A stretch of 20,017 bases of DNA, taken from the NCBI GenBank assembly GCA_011763485.2, contig JAANSK020291601.1, positions 1 through 20,017 on the forward strand. Reading direction: 5' to 3'. A program made the position numbers and the translations under genes. The DNA comes from Isoetes engelmannii (Eukaryota; Streptophyta; Lycopodiopsida; Isoetales; Isoetaceae). Numbering within the stretch: position 1 is the first letter of the stretch; each line of letters begins with the position of its first letter. A model generated the notes under the pieces. It was not told where the DNA came from and searched no databases. It saw only the letters and a list, made by a program, of their open reading frames with translations. Of this stretch, positions 7,589-16,229 are shown piece by piece.

Positions 7589-8314
7589 AGATCATGTTCC
7601 TCCGTCAGTATGTAATCCACAACACTGGACTCGCCCCTTTGGCTCTCATGTCTGCATGTGCATTGCCTGGAGGACGGCCATTGGGTCAGCCCATTGCAGA
7701 CGACCAAGTCAAAGGCGCTGCATAGCAGCAACAACTGCCTGCCATAGCGTGTACTATGGTGGTCATCTGATCTCCTCAGCCAAGTTACTTATAGGGGGTT
7801 CAACTGCAACACATCCTCTGCCAAGGGCACCTGCTCTGACCCTGTGCATGCATTAAAATTTCCAAGCAACAAGACCTTGCCCAATTGTTTGTGTTATTGT
7901 ATGTCATCATATAGATCGACATAAGGCTCTAGCCTATCCACGTCCGAATGAGTGTTGTAGAAGTTACTCTCGGCATGTAGAAAGTAGCATGATGCCACGA
8001 AGAGGGTGTGGCCACTGCCATGCTGCACTCGTACTCAGAAGTAGCGGTTATGTCTGTGTGTAGAGTGATGGATTGTGCCAAAGTTGTGCGATAGTAGCAA
8101 GCGAACCCCCCCCCCCCAAATGTCTACGCTTGCTTGTGCACTCATTAAACACTGAGCAATGCAAGTAGCCTGGGAGGTCTGGCAGCCTATGCCCTGCATG
8201 TTCCTATGTTTCCATCAGAAAAATCGGATCCATATCTGCTGCAATGGAGTTGAGACTTTCTCCATTCTGCCAAGGGAAGCCTCGACAGTTCCACGACACC
8301 ATCCGGAGGCACAT
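7589..8314 (-). pseudogene. LINE A ORF2, 5' part: apurinic-type endonuclease domain
   Basis: ORF2 begins with ATG at 8314 and reads MVSWNCRGFP (endonuclease motif with the conserved Asn), then DMDPIFLMET with an in-frame TAG where Lys or Gln is expected, next to the catalytic Glu. NECTSKRRH and FACYYRTTLAQSITLHTD follow. After a frameshift come LEPYVDLYDDIQ and KVLLLGNFNACTGSEQ (usually GDFN, so the conserved Asp is Asn here). After another frameshift comes RYGRQLLLLCSAFDLVVCNG, and then SSVVDYILTEEHDL at the MITE edge. A run of ten G on the coding strand (8107-8116) sits in the SKRRH...FACYYR junction and is a likely slippage site. The domain order matches L1-clade endonucleases that nick target DNA; this copy cannot encode one. 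Confidence 0.85.
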
Positions 8315-8317
8315 TTC

Positions 8318-9367
8318 CTATTTGTCAGAGCCAGATACAAGTGCAAGAGCAGTGGCGATGGTCCCAGGGGAGGTAGTGTGTGGTGCATGAATAATTGAAG
8401 CAGTGGGAGAAGAAGGGGCGGTGGGGGCTAGAGGAGTAGAGGCAGTAGCAGGAGCAGTCACTGGAGCAGCAGTAGGAGCAACAGGTCTTGTGGTGGCAGT
8501 AGCATGATGCATCACATCTGCGACCTCAGGAGGGGCTGGGCAAAAAATGCGCGTCTTCCCTCGCACCAGTCCGGCAGTCCTGCCCTGACGGCGGATGTTC
8601 CTGACCTCAGCCAACTCTTGCCGGCGGCACTCTTGTTGTGCCGGGGAGAGATCTTGGTCCACATAAATGGTAGTCCCCTTCAACTGCCTGCTCTGACTCA
8701 GTATTGCATCTAGCACTTGTGTGTCTGCCACTGTGAATGTAACAATGCGTGGGTGGTCTGGGCATTGGGCACCAAGTCAGCTTGCCCGAACAATGCGCAC
8801 TGGTGTCTGTAGTGTCATGCAGGAAAGGACCAGAGCCTGGAGGCGCTCAATGAGATGCTCTCCTATTGTCTTCCGGAATCCACGCAGCACCACGTTGTGG
8901 CATATTCGGTTGAGCTCCTGATGTGCAACAGTCCTTGGGCGATGCCTGTTGCCTATGGGCCGTGGGTTGTGTTCCGTTTGGAACAGGCTGTCGGGATGAA
9001 GAAACCGCTGTCTGTCTAGGCTGGTTGGTGGAAGTGGCCCTCGCTTTCTGAAGTCGGGAGCTCAGTTCTTGCTTGAATATAGCTTTTGTCTTGCCAACTC
9101 CTGCACGCACTACTGCAGCTGCATGTGAGCCTTGACATTGAGGACCATAACATGTTGGGCGACAAGTGGTCTCTGCCGCTTGCATGGCGGGCCATCTACT
9201 TGCTCTTCCCAACTAGACTTGTCAAGCACATGGGTCTGGACCTGGACCTGGGTCCGAGTCTGGCTTTGAGTCTGGATTTGGGTCTGGGTCTGGATCTGGG
9301 TTTGGGTCTAAGTCTGAGCGAGATTCTTGCCTTGGGGGCATGGGGAGGCGGCTACAGGGCTGTCCAT
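8318..9367 (-). pseudogene. LINE A ORF1 (RNA-binding chaperone-like), 350 codons with four stops
   Basis: A single frame of exactly 350 codons runs from ATG at 9367 to TAG at 8318-8320 with no indel. Codons 20 and 86 are TAG, and codons 102 and 197 are TGA. The N-terminus has a Gln/Thr-rich repeat (codons about 17-36, QTQIQTQTQIQ). The middle is RICHNVVLRGFRKTIGEHLI and RIVRAS*LGAQ, and then HPRIVTFTVADTQVLDAILS and YVDQDLSPAQQECRRQELAE follow. This matches the RRM-like and C-terminal regions of ORF1 proteins of L1-like elements (nucleic-acid chaperones that bind the LINE RNA). The tail (codons about 265-345) is Ala/Thr/Pro-rich. All four stops can arise by C-to-T change (CAG to TAG, CGA to TGA), as expected for decay of methylated DNA. 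ORF2 starts in the same frame just past the stop. Confidence 0.85.
9231..9316. repeat. Degenerate 6-bp repeat (GGTCTG / GGACCT) in LINE A ORF1
   Basis: About 86 bases of imperfect hexamer repeats such as ctgggtctggatctgggt. On the minus strand it encodes the Gln/Thr-rich N-terminus of ORF1. Codon 20, inside the repeat, is now TAG. Confidence 0.85.
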
Positions 9368-9609
9368 GGTTATCAGGAACAATCGGGAGTGTATGATGTG
9401 AAAAGATTTTTTGAGAGCTAATGGGCTTTTAGAGGCTCAACTAGTTGAGATGGTAGCTTTAGCACATAATTGATGCCCACCCTCAGTGGTTGGCAAAGGG
9501 AGGATTTGGGGGTTGAGAGATGGTAGAGGCAACTCAGCATGCAAGAACACCCTCGTTTTTTCAGTGGCTCGCTCTTGGGGTTTTTGCAGTTTGCTATTGA
9601 ATTCTAAAC
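9368..9609. other. Presumed 5' UTR of LINE A and flank
   Basis: Upstream of the ORF1 start on the minus strand. The LINE 5' end cannot be placed, and no target duplication is apparent. No other feature is seen. Confidence 0.35.
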
Positions 9610-9713
9610 TCAGAATTCCTAAGGAGCGCGCCTAGAGAGAGAAGATGGGTAGGCGCTAGAGTCAGAATTCCTAAGGAGCGCGCCTAGAGAGAGAAGATGG
9701 GCAGGCACTAGAG
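9610..9713. repeat. 52-bp tandem duplication
   Basis: Units at 9610-9661 and 9662-9713 are near-identical, each starting tcagaattcctaaggagcgc, and differ mainly near the right end (ggtaggcgc versus ggcaggcac). It is followed at 9719-9781 by two looser copies of an aagatggcaggc ... ccatcctcta unit. Confidence 0.9.
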
Positions 9714-9805
9714 AGAAAAAAGATGGCAGGCTGGGAACCATCCTCTAAAGATGGCAGGCGCTAAAATGGGAGCCATCCTCTATTTAGTCTTCTCCTTCTT
9801 CTATT

Positions 9806-9979
9806 CCGTCTAATGACAACGCCAATTAATTGCCCAACGCAAGCATGTTTCCAGGTGTTGGTATCTCATAGTCTTCAATAAACTCTTATTTTCCGTCTAA
9901 TGACAACGCCAATTAATTGCCCAATGCAAGCATGTTTCCACGTGTTGGTATCTCATAGTCTTCAATAAACTCTTATTTT
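9806..9979. repeat. 87-bp tandem duplication
   Basis: Units at 9806-9892 and 9893-9979 are almost identical, each starting ccgtctaatgacaacgccaa. The visible differences are cccaacgc versus cccaatgc and ccaggtg versus ccacgtg. Very low divergence implies a recent duplication. It lies within about 400 bp downstream of the OBERON-type stop codon, so it may fall in or next to its 3' end. Confidence 0.9.
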
Positions 9980-10376
9980 CCGCTTTATAAATTCCTTGTT
10001 CAAATCATCAAAGTCCTTTGTCAACAAAGTTCGCCATGTTTGGGTAAGACAACCAGGAGGACCTTTGGAAACACATTTAACAGATAAACATTTCATATTG
10101 TTGTTGCTACTTGGTACTAAGAGCTTGAAATGCCAGAAATCGACTCATATTCAGACTCTCTTTCTCCAACCAGCAGTATATTACTAGTATAGTATCAACA
10201 GTAATGATACAACTGCAACCAACAGCAAAAATTCTATGAAAAGACAAGAGTACATTTGCAGAATTCACCACCATTCTATTTTAAATTTGCAAATTTCACC
10301 ACTATTCTATGTTACATATGATACAAGGAATATCAGAATGCCACTTATGCATCCATTAAAAGTAGAGCAGCACAAT
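9980..10376 (-). other. Likely 3' UTR and downstream region of the OBERON-type gene
   Basis: AT-rich sequence without a coding signal, following the stop codon on the minus strand. I see no canonical AATAAA on the minus strand close to the stop. Two copies of an aaatttgcaaatttcaccactattctat-like motif occur around 10255-10305, a weak local repeat. Confidence 0.4.
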
Positions 10377-12427
10377 TTAGAGTGAAGCTCTTGAACTTTC
10401 TATTTGTTTTTCTGGATTGGAAACTTGGTTGAATAAATATTGAATGCGGCACATATTGAGCATTTGAGAGGGATCAGCTTGCATGTTAGGATACCCTTGC
10501 AGTTTTATCTTCTCAAACAGGTAACGTCTCTCTGCTTCTGCCTCATTGAACCTTAGCTTAAGGTACTTGCTTGCATATTCCTCTTCAACCTTTTCTGATT
10601 TTGCCTGGGCAATGCGTTGTAGCTCATCTGCCTCCTGACGAGCTTGGTCTGCCCGTGATTGAAACATATTTGCTTCTGCTTGCTTTAGCTTAATGATCAC
10701 TTCAAGCTCATCTATTTGCCGCTTTTTCCGTTGTTTGTCACATTGCAACTCTGCCGCTTCTCTCTTTTTATCAGCAAGTTCCCTATCGCTTGTCTCAAAT
10801 GATGATCGAGCCCTTTTTAAATCAAGAAATCTCTCTTTTGTAACGGACTCCATTCGACTGATAGTTTCCTTGACAACCTCTGCAATGCGGTTACATGCTT
10901 CTTCAGGCTCAAGTAACCTACGATCCTCGCCTGATAATTCCTCATGATGGTCTGTTTCAATTTCTGTTGCATAAGGACATAAAACATCAGCAAAGACAGA
11001 AACTCATTCAGAAAGGTTCAACAACAAACAGGATAAAAGACACGCCAGGAGTCCAAGCAGGCCAACCATAACATCTAAGCATATCTGTAGTAAGATGTGC
11101 TCATCAATTCCTGGGTTATGGATAAAATAAGCATGCATGGATACCCATAGCTTTACAAACAAAATGGAAACAAGCATTGACTGTACTTACTTAACTTTGG
11201 AAAGCATGCATGTTCAATATGGGACAAGGAAAAAGTAAGGGCCTAACCTTGAAAGAACGCTTGCATTTCCTTGCTTACAAAGCTTACATCCCCAGTATTC
11301 CTCAACTTTTCAATAAGCTCTTCCGTTTTCCGGTAAACCATCCTTCCATTAGCATCTTCACTACCATGGAAAATTCGTCGCACGCAATCAAGTTCCTTTG
11401 CAAGGTTAATGTTATCCCAATCAGATGCACATGATTTAAAGACATCCTTCACCCAACCTATGAGCTCTGATGGCCTCCCACATGCTCTGCACCTAAATAT
11501 CACCTCCAAGTTTTTGCCATCTTTCATTGGGCTAGGGCCCATACAAATCTGCCCAACTCGGATTGCGCAATCAGTATGAGTCCAATGAGAGCAGAAATCA
11601 CAACCAATCCACCTGCAACTGTTGACATCAAAGTCGAACTTGCGACAAATGACACACATGCAGGCATTGCAAAAGCCTTTCTTGGTGGCACAAATTTCAC
11701 ATCTGCAATCATCCACAGGCAGATTACTCTGGCAAGCAATATTCCGACACCGAGTATGGAAAAAAATCTCCACAAGAACTGACTGTGTAATACTGATATC
11801 TGGATGAAGAAATGCCTGGATACCTGTTTTGACAGCCACCAAAATTTCTAACTGAGCATGATGAGCTTTCACCAATGCCTCTGGATTAAGGTCTCTTCTA
11901 CTATGCAAAACTTTCTGGAGGATAGCAAACTCTTCCCTTTGTCTTACACCCCCTGTTCCAGCAAGCATGTCACGGAGTTCGGCCTTCAGATCCTCTAAAT
12001 ACTCCTCTGGTTGACCCCACAATCTATTAGCTATGGATTCTAAATTTTGGCTAACAACGTCTCGCAGTTGAACCCTGTCCATGCTTACAACTCTATGCAC
12101 AACAGCCTGTTCAGGTTCTTCTTTTGCTGCTTTATTCTCCATAGTTGTGGCAAGGTTGTGGTGAAACTTGTTCTTTCCTTGATGCTGCCCAAGATCTGAA
12201 GTCTTCACAACAGCAGATGTTTCTCTAGAACTACCACTTTCTGATGGGGAATCCCCTGCACCAGAAAACTGCCCAGAAGAAGCCGCACAGGCATCCAAAG
12301 ATGCTCTAGACCTGGACAGGTTACTTCGACGAAGTTGCGACTGATTTAAGGGGATAAGAGATGCACCAAACTGTTGGCGCTCTAAGGGCTGAATCTGCCC
12401 ATCACTGTAAGACCAAGAACGCTTCAT
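10377..12427 (-). CDS. OBERON-type PHD-finger protein, 588 aa, two coding exons
   Basis: Exon 1 is 12427-11248 and exon 2 is 10963-10377. The intron (11247-10964, 284 bp) has donor CAAG/GTTAGG and acceptor TGCAACAG/AAATTG, and joining in phase 1 gives an open 589-codon frame. The N-terminus (residues 1-110) is Ser-rich and probably disordered. Residues about 115-225 are the helical Oberon-family region. A Cys-rich block at about 227-255 precedes a PHD finger with C258-x2-C261, C276-x2-C279, H284-x2-C287 and C313-x2-C316, which is C4HC3. Exon 2 encodes a long coiled coil (residues about 440-545, rich in Glu, Lys, Arg and Ala) and a short tail. In Arabidopsis, OBE1-OBE4 are nuclear PHD proteins needed for meristem and embryonic root formation; OBE1 and OBE2 have similar length. 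No lesion is seen, so it is probably functional. The exact orthology (OBE1/2 or OBE3/4) cannot be set from sequence inspection. Confidence 0.93.
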
Positions 12428-12450
12428 ATTTTAATCCCCAAGTCTCAGAT

Positions 12451-12563
12451 CTCAAGCACAGAACACGAAAATGTCTTCCCGAAAAGAAAAGTATGTAGAA
12501 ATCAAGGAAGAAAAGCTTATTTAATTCAAAACCTGATGCATCTGCGGTCCAATGAGTTCATAC
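12451..12563 (-). other. Possible intron in the 5' leader of the OBERON-type gene
   Basis: On the minus strand, TTTCCAG/GTATGAAC (donor at 12563) and a pyrimidine-rich stretch ending GTGCTTGAG (12451) would bracket a 113-bp intron ending 23 bases before the ATG. Leader introns are common in plant regulatory genes. This rests on splice-site consensus only. Confidence 0.3.
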
Positions 12564-12607
12564 CTGGAAACCTGCGGAACCGCATGATGCGAGACGTTAT
12601 GGATGCT

Positions 12608-12658
12608 TCAAAGACTTTTATTTTCAATCCAGCCAAAGCGTAAAAGAGGGGAAGCCAT
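12608..12658 (-). other. Small upstream ORF, 16 codons, in the putative OBERON leader
   Basis: ATG at 12658 to TGA at 12608-12610 encodes MASPLLRFGWIENKSL. If the leader extends this far, the uORF would sit about 180 bp upstream of the main ATG (less if the leader intron is spliced) and could reduce its translation. No transcription start evidence is available from sequence alone. Confidence 0.3.
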
Positions 12659-13747
12659 AGCCACGACGGCGAGAGGGGGTAAGATCACCCGATGTTGATT
12701 CCAGATTTCGACGGATAAGATTGGTGGACATTTCAATCCGGAATGTGGATAGGTGATGACCACCTACCGCCCCATTTCTTTTGGTCCTCCAAAGTCAGCC
12801 ACCTGAAACACATTGTCAAATAACTACTGCTAATAAAACAGAAGAAAAAAGACCTTTCGAAAAGAAAAGTGTTTAATCTACCTACTTTAATTGCCACCTA
12901 TAGACCATCAGTTTAGGTTACTTTGCTTTGGGTCTAAGCATTCTAGAAGGAGAAACGCCTATTAATTTTGAAGGAGAAATGCCAGCATTCTCCACGAGAG
13001 AAACAAACACGTGGCGCAGAGACTTTTTCGGGTTGCGTCTGGTATGACTTGGTATGACGTAAAAAGTACTAGCTATCTATCTATGGGATGTGGAAGTAGA
13101 ATGTCCTATTGGATATGCTGTTTGAACGGTCAATCTGCTGGAATTTTGTATGAACGGCTAAGATTGTTGTTTCTATTCCACAACATGGAAACCGGGTCGA
13201 TCATTCAGCCTCCGGAATGGAAAGCGGTGGGAAGCAATTCTTGGGCACCTCCACCTGGAATTGGCCTTTCGTCTGTTATCCAAGAACAAATCGTCTCATT
13301 GTCAATGCTCGATATTAACAAACGCGTTACCTCAGTCATAGCTCAAATGTCGCAGTCGCTGGTAGCTCTCTGAGCTCCGTAGTCCGGCGACCAAAATTGA
13401 TGCAATTCTTCGCCAAAATCCAAAGGGAACAAAGATTTCCGCCGGATTTGGACGAGGATTGACATCGATTCAAAATTTGAAGTTCCCTCCAAGCCTTGGC
13501 GCCGAATTGAGGCGTTTTTCTGCTTAAAGTTTCAGTTCTGTGGGAAGTCCGAGGGAGGGGGAATTAACATTAATGAGTACAAAAATAACTAGTAGACGTT
13601 TAACAGGTTAGGTAGCTCGAACCTCATGTTCGATTAAGGTTCGGGGGAGCTTTTTGCCCATAGCTAGTGGTTCGGTACCAACAAAAAAAGGGACGGGCTT
13701 ACAAGGGCGTTAATAGACTCCACCAAACCTCTAATGGCCTAGTGCCT
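12659..13747. other. OBERON promoter region and intergenic stretch
   Basis: No supportable gene. The open plus-strand frame at 13011-13373 starts with GTG and lacks protein-like motifs. Near 12947-12982 there is a short repeat (gaaggagaaacgcc / gaaggagaaatgcc). At 13613-13655 CGAACCT and AGGTTCG form a small inverted repeat. The OBERON promoter should lie at about 12700-13300 on the minus strand, but I see no clear TATA box. The left end of chromovirus B begins abruptly at about 13745 with no 5' LTR. Confidence 0.4.
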
Positions 13748-13900
13748 ATGCAGATTGGTCGGGCGGTTTGAGGGCTCTTGTCGACAACCGAGAAGCAGCG
13801 CAGAAGGGAGACCAACCTCTGTCTCTATTGTGGTGGGTCTGGTCATATGATTCGTGGGTGCCCAGTCAAGCATCCAAATCAGTCGAAAAACTTCAGGGGT
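13748..13900 (+). pseudogene. Chromovirus B gag remnant with CCHC zinc knuckle
   Basis: From MQIGRAV and a TGA (13769-13771), the frame continues to EKQRRRETNLCLYCGGSGHM; the knuckle C-x2-C-x4-H-x4-C spans 13820-13861 and has canonical spacing. Two consecutive TAG codons close the frame at about 13909-13914. The nucleocapsid knuckle binds the element RNA. The matrix and capsid parts that should precede it are absent. Confidence 0.85.
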
Positions 13901-13989
13901 CGGTCCGAGTAGTAGGAGTCTCTCGTCGGCTGGTCGCCATTCCCCGGGCTCCACCCAGATGCAGTGAAGGGTTTATCCCCTTGGATACG

Positions 13990-14370
13990 GTCAGTAAGAA
14001 GTTTTTTATTCCTGTAATGTTGGAGTCAGAGGCCGGAAAGTTGGAAGCATCGCCGCAACTTGCTGGTGGTGCGAATGCTTGCTTTATGGACAATGCATTT
14101 GCTTCTAAGCACGCCATCCCTAGAAGCAGAGTTGAAAATCCCAGTGCTATTGGTGTGATTGATGGACGTGAGATCTCTTTGGGCGCAGTCACAGAAGGTA
14201 CTGCACCTGTTCGGCTTCTGTTCGATGGCACATCTTGTAGCATCTCCTTCAATCTCATTGCTAGCCCGCATGCACCTGTAGTTTTGGGTCTCCCTTGGCT
14301 TGAGCTACACAACCCACAGATTGACTGGCACTCCAGATCATTTCAATTTGCTAGCTCTTGTCTCAGTTCT
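13990..14370 (+). pseudogene. Chromovirus B aspartic protease remnant
   Basis: The frame reads FFIPVMLE, then GGANACFMDNAFASKHAIP, VIDGREISLGAVTEGTAPVR, ISFNLIASPHAPVVLGLPWL and HNPQIDWHSRSF. The order and the VVLGLPWL...P.IDW ending are typical of gypsy proteases. The active-site triad, expected as Asp-Ser/Thr-Gly just before ANACF, reads Ala-Gly-Gly, so the catalytic Asp is lost (codon GCT at about 14059). It is in a different frame from the zinc knuckle. Confidence 0.8.
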
Positions 14371-14389
14371 GATCTGTCCACAGTTCCTG

Positions 14390-14800
14390 TGCCTTCGCCT
14401 CAACGTCTCCACCCCGTAAAGTCTCATGGGCCCCTGACCTCGCTTCTACTCACAACCCAACTTCTGTTTCTACTTCATGTCATGTCCCAGTCCCTGCTCT
14501 AGTTCCCGTCCACGTTCCTGACTCTGCTCCAGCTCCTGTACCTGTTCCTGTTCATGATTCTGCTTCTGTTCTTATTCCTGCTCCTGCCCCGATTTTTGTG
14601 CATGTTCTTGATGTCGTTTCGATTCCCGCTCTTGCTCCTGTTCTCGCTTCCGCTTTTACTCATGTGCCTGCATTTGTTCCGGCTCATCGGGATCGCAGCG
14701 ACGATCTTCCTAAATCTTCTCCACGCCCTCGCCTCCGTATCTCGATGATCTCTCTTCACAACTTTATCCAGTCTGAAAGACAAGACCCCGTTCGGTGTTT
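14390..14800 (+). repeat. Low-complexity linker of imperfect hexamers (GTTCCTGCTCCT-like)
   Basis: About 300 bases of (G/C)TTCCTG(T/C)TCC-like repeats encode a Pro/Val/Ala/Ser-rich linker between protease and RT (for example VHVPDSAPAPVPVPVHDSAS). It would be a flexible spacer in the polyprotein. Confidence 0.8.
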
Positions 14801-14829
14801 GCAGTTCAAGTCCATCCATCTACTAGCTC

Positions 14830-15780
14830 GTCTCCTGTAACGCCTACTCCAGTTCTTCCCGATAAGTACAAGGATTTTGCTGATGTCTTCGACAAGGTCA
14901 AAGCCAACAAGCTTCCGGAGCATCGTCCCTATGACTGCCCCATTGATCTTCTACTAGGGACAGCTCCACCATATGGTCTTATCTATGGCTTGTTGCAAAT
15001 AGAGTTGGAGACCTTGTGGACCTTTATCGAGGAGAACCTTGCAACAGTTTTATTCGGCATTCTCAATCACCCACAGGCGCTTCCATCTTCTTTGTTTCCA
15101 AGAAAGATGGTTCTTTGCGTTTGGTTGTAGATTACTGCGGCCTCAACAAGATCACCGTTCGCAATCGGTATCCTCTGCCTTTGATTCCAGAATTGCTTGA
15201 GCGGCTGCGAGGTCCATGATACTTCACCAAGCTTGATCTTCATGGTGCCTATAACCTTATTTGAATCAGAGAAGGTGATGAATGGAAGACAACTTTTCGC
15301 ATTTCGAGTACACAGTCATGCCTTTTGGCCTTACCAATGCTCAAACGGTCTTTTAACATATGGCAAATGATGTTTTTTGGGAGTTCTTGGACCTCTTTGT
15401 TATCATCTACCTCGATGATATTCTGATCTATTCAGAAGCTGCGGGCACATGGGCTTTATGCCAAGTTGGAGAAATGTCAGTTCGAGCAAGACCATGTTGA
15501 GTTCCTTGGCTACTGCATCACTCCTCATGGTGTCTCTATGGATCCAAAGAAGGTCAGAACGGTACTTGATTGGGAAACACCTCCTCAGTTGAAGATGTCC
15601 AGTGCTTCCTGGGGTTCGCCAATTTCTATCGTTGCTTTATCAAGGATTACTTGGAGATTGTCCTCCCGTTGACACGTCTCACATCCAAGAATGTGCCCTT
15701 CAAATGGAGTGAGGAAGCAGAGACCGATTTTGTCACCCTCAAGCACGCTTTCACTTTGGCATCAGTTCTTACTCATAAAT
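14830..15780 (+). pseudogene. Chromovirus B reverse transcriptase
   Basis: LPDKYKDFADVFDKVKANKL and [19 protein letters not shown] open the domain. Then, after a frameshift near 15045, [40 protein letters not shown] and YFTKLDLHGAYNLI (first catalytic Asp) follow, then VMPFGLTNA and YLDDILIYS. The YLDD box is at 15408-15419 and intact. Right after it about 50 bp are missing: LIYS at 15433 runs straight into LRAHGLYAKLEKCQFEQDHV. The connection region follows (FLGYCITPHGVSMDPKKVR, then FLGFANFYRCFIKDY after a frameshift near 15590). In-frame stops are at about 15217 and 15263. Confidence 0.9.
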
Positions 15781-16160
15781 GACCCTTTCACGCCCGTATG
15801 TTGTGAAAGCGGATGCCTCTGATTTTGCTCTTGGGGGTATTCGATCACAAAAGGGGGATAGCATGAGTTGCATCCTATTGCCTATCATTCACGGAAGTTC
15901 CAGGCTGCGGATCTATGACAAGGAATTGATGGCGATAGCTAATTCCTGTGAAGAATGGAGGCGATTCTTGGAAGGATCCCCTCACAAGATCACAGTCTAT
16001 ACGGATCATCAGAACCTAGAGCACTTCCAATCTGCTCGAGTACTCAATTGCCGTCAGGCACGATGGCATACTCACACCTATTGCTTCATGATCAAATACC
16101 GCCCTGGACCTCTTCAAGAGAAGTCGGATGCTCTGTCTCGATGTTCCTGCCTTGAGCCCA
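15779..16160 (+). pseudogene. Chromovirus B RNase H domain
   Basis: VVKADASDFALGGIRSQKGD, RIYDKELMAIANSCEEWRRF, ITVYTDHQNLEHF and KSDALSR carry the four acidic residues expected of a gypsy RNase H (Asp in ADAS, Glu in DKEL, Asp in YTDH, Asp in SDAL). It is the best-kept domain of the element. It is joined to RT by a frameshift near 15780. Confidence 0.88.
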
Positions 16161-16229
16161 AGTCGAGAGATCCTGCATTTGATCAACAATCACAGGTTGT
16201 TCTAGGACCTGGTCATTTTCAACTTATGG

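Noticed and set aside
9086-9421. 111-codon plus-strand frame rich in Leu, Asp and Gly
   Set aside because: It is the antisense of the hexamer repeat in LINE A ORF1; the minus-strand frame has clear LINE homology.
13011-13373. 120-codon open frame upstream of the OBERON-type gene
   Set aside because: It begins at GTG, has no recognisable motif or splice context, and lies in the likely OBERON promoter; AT-rich DNA gives frames of this size by chance.
13550-13747. 5' LTR of chromovirus B
   Set aside because: No similarity to the 3' LTR (TGTGATGATC..., TATATAAAA) is seen; the element starts abruptly inside gag.
14499-14819. Minus-strand Arg/Asn/Ser-rich frame
   Set aside because: It is the antisense of the Pro/Val/Ala repeat linker of chromovirus B.
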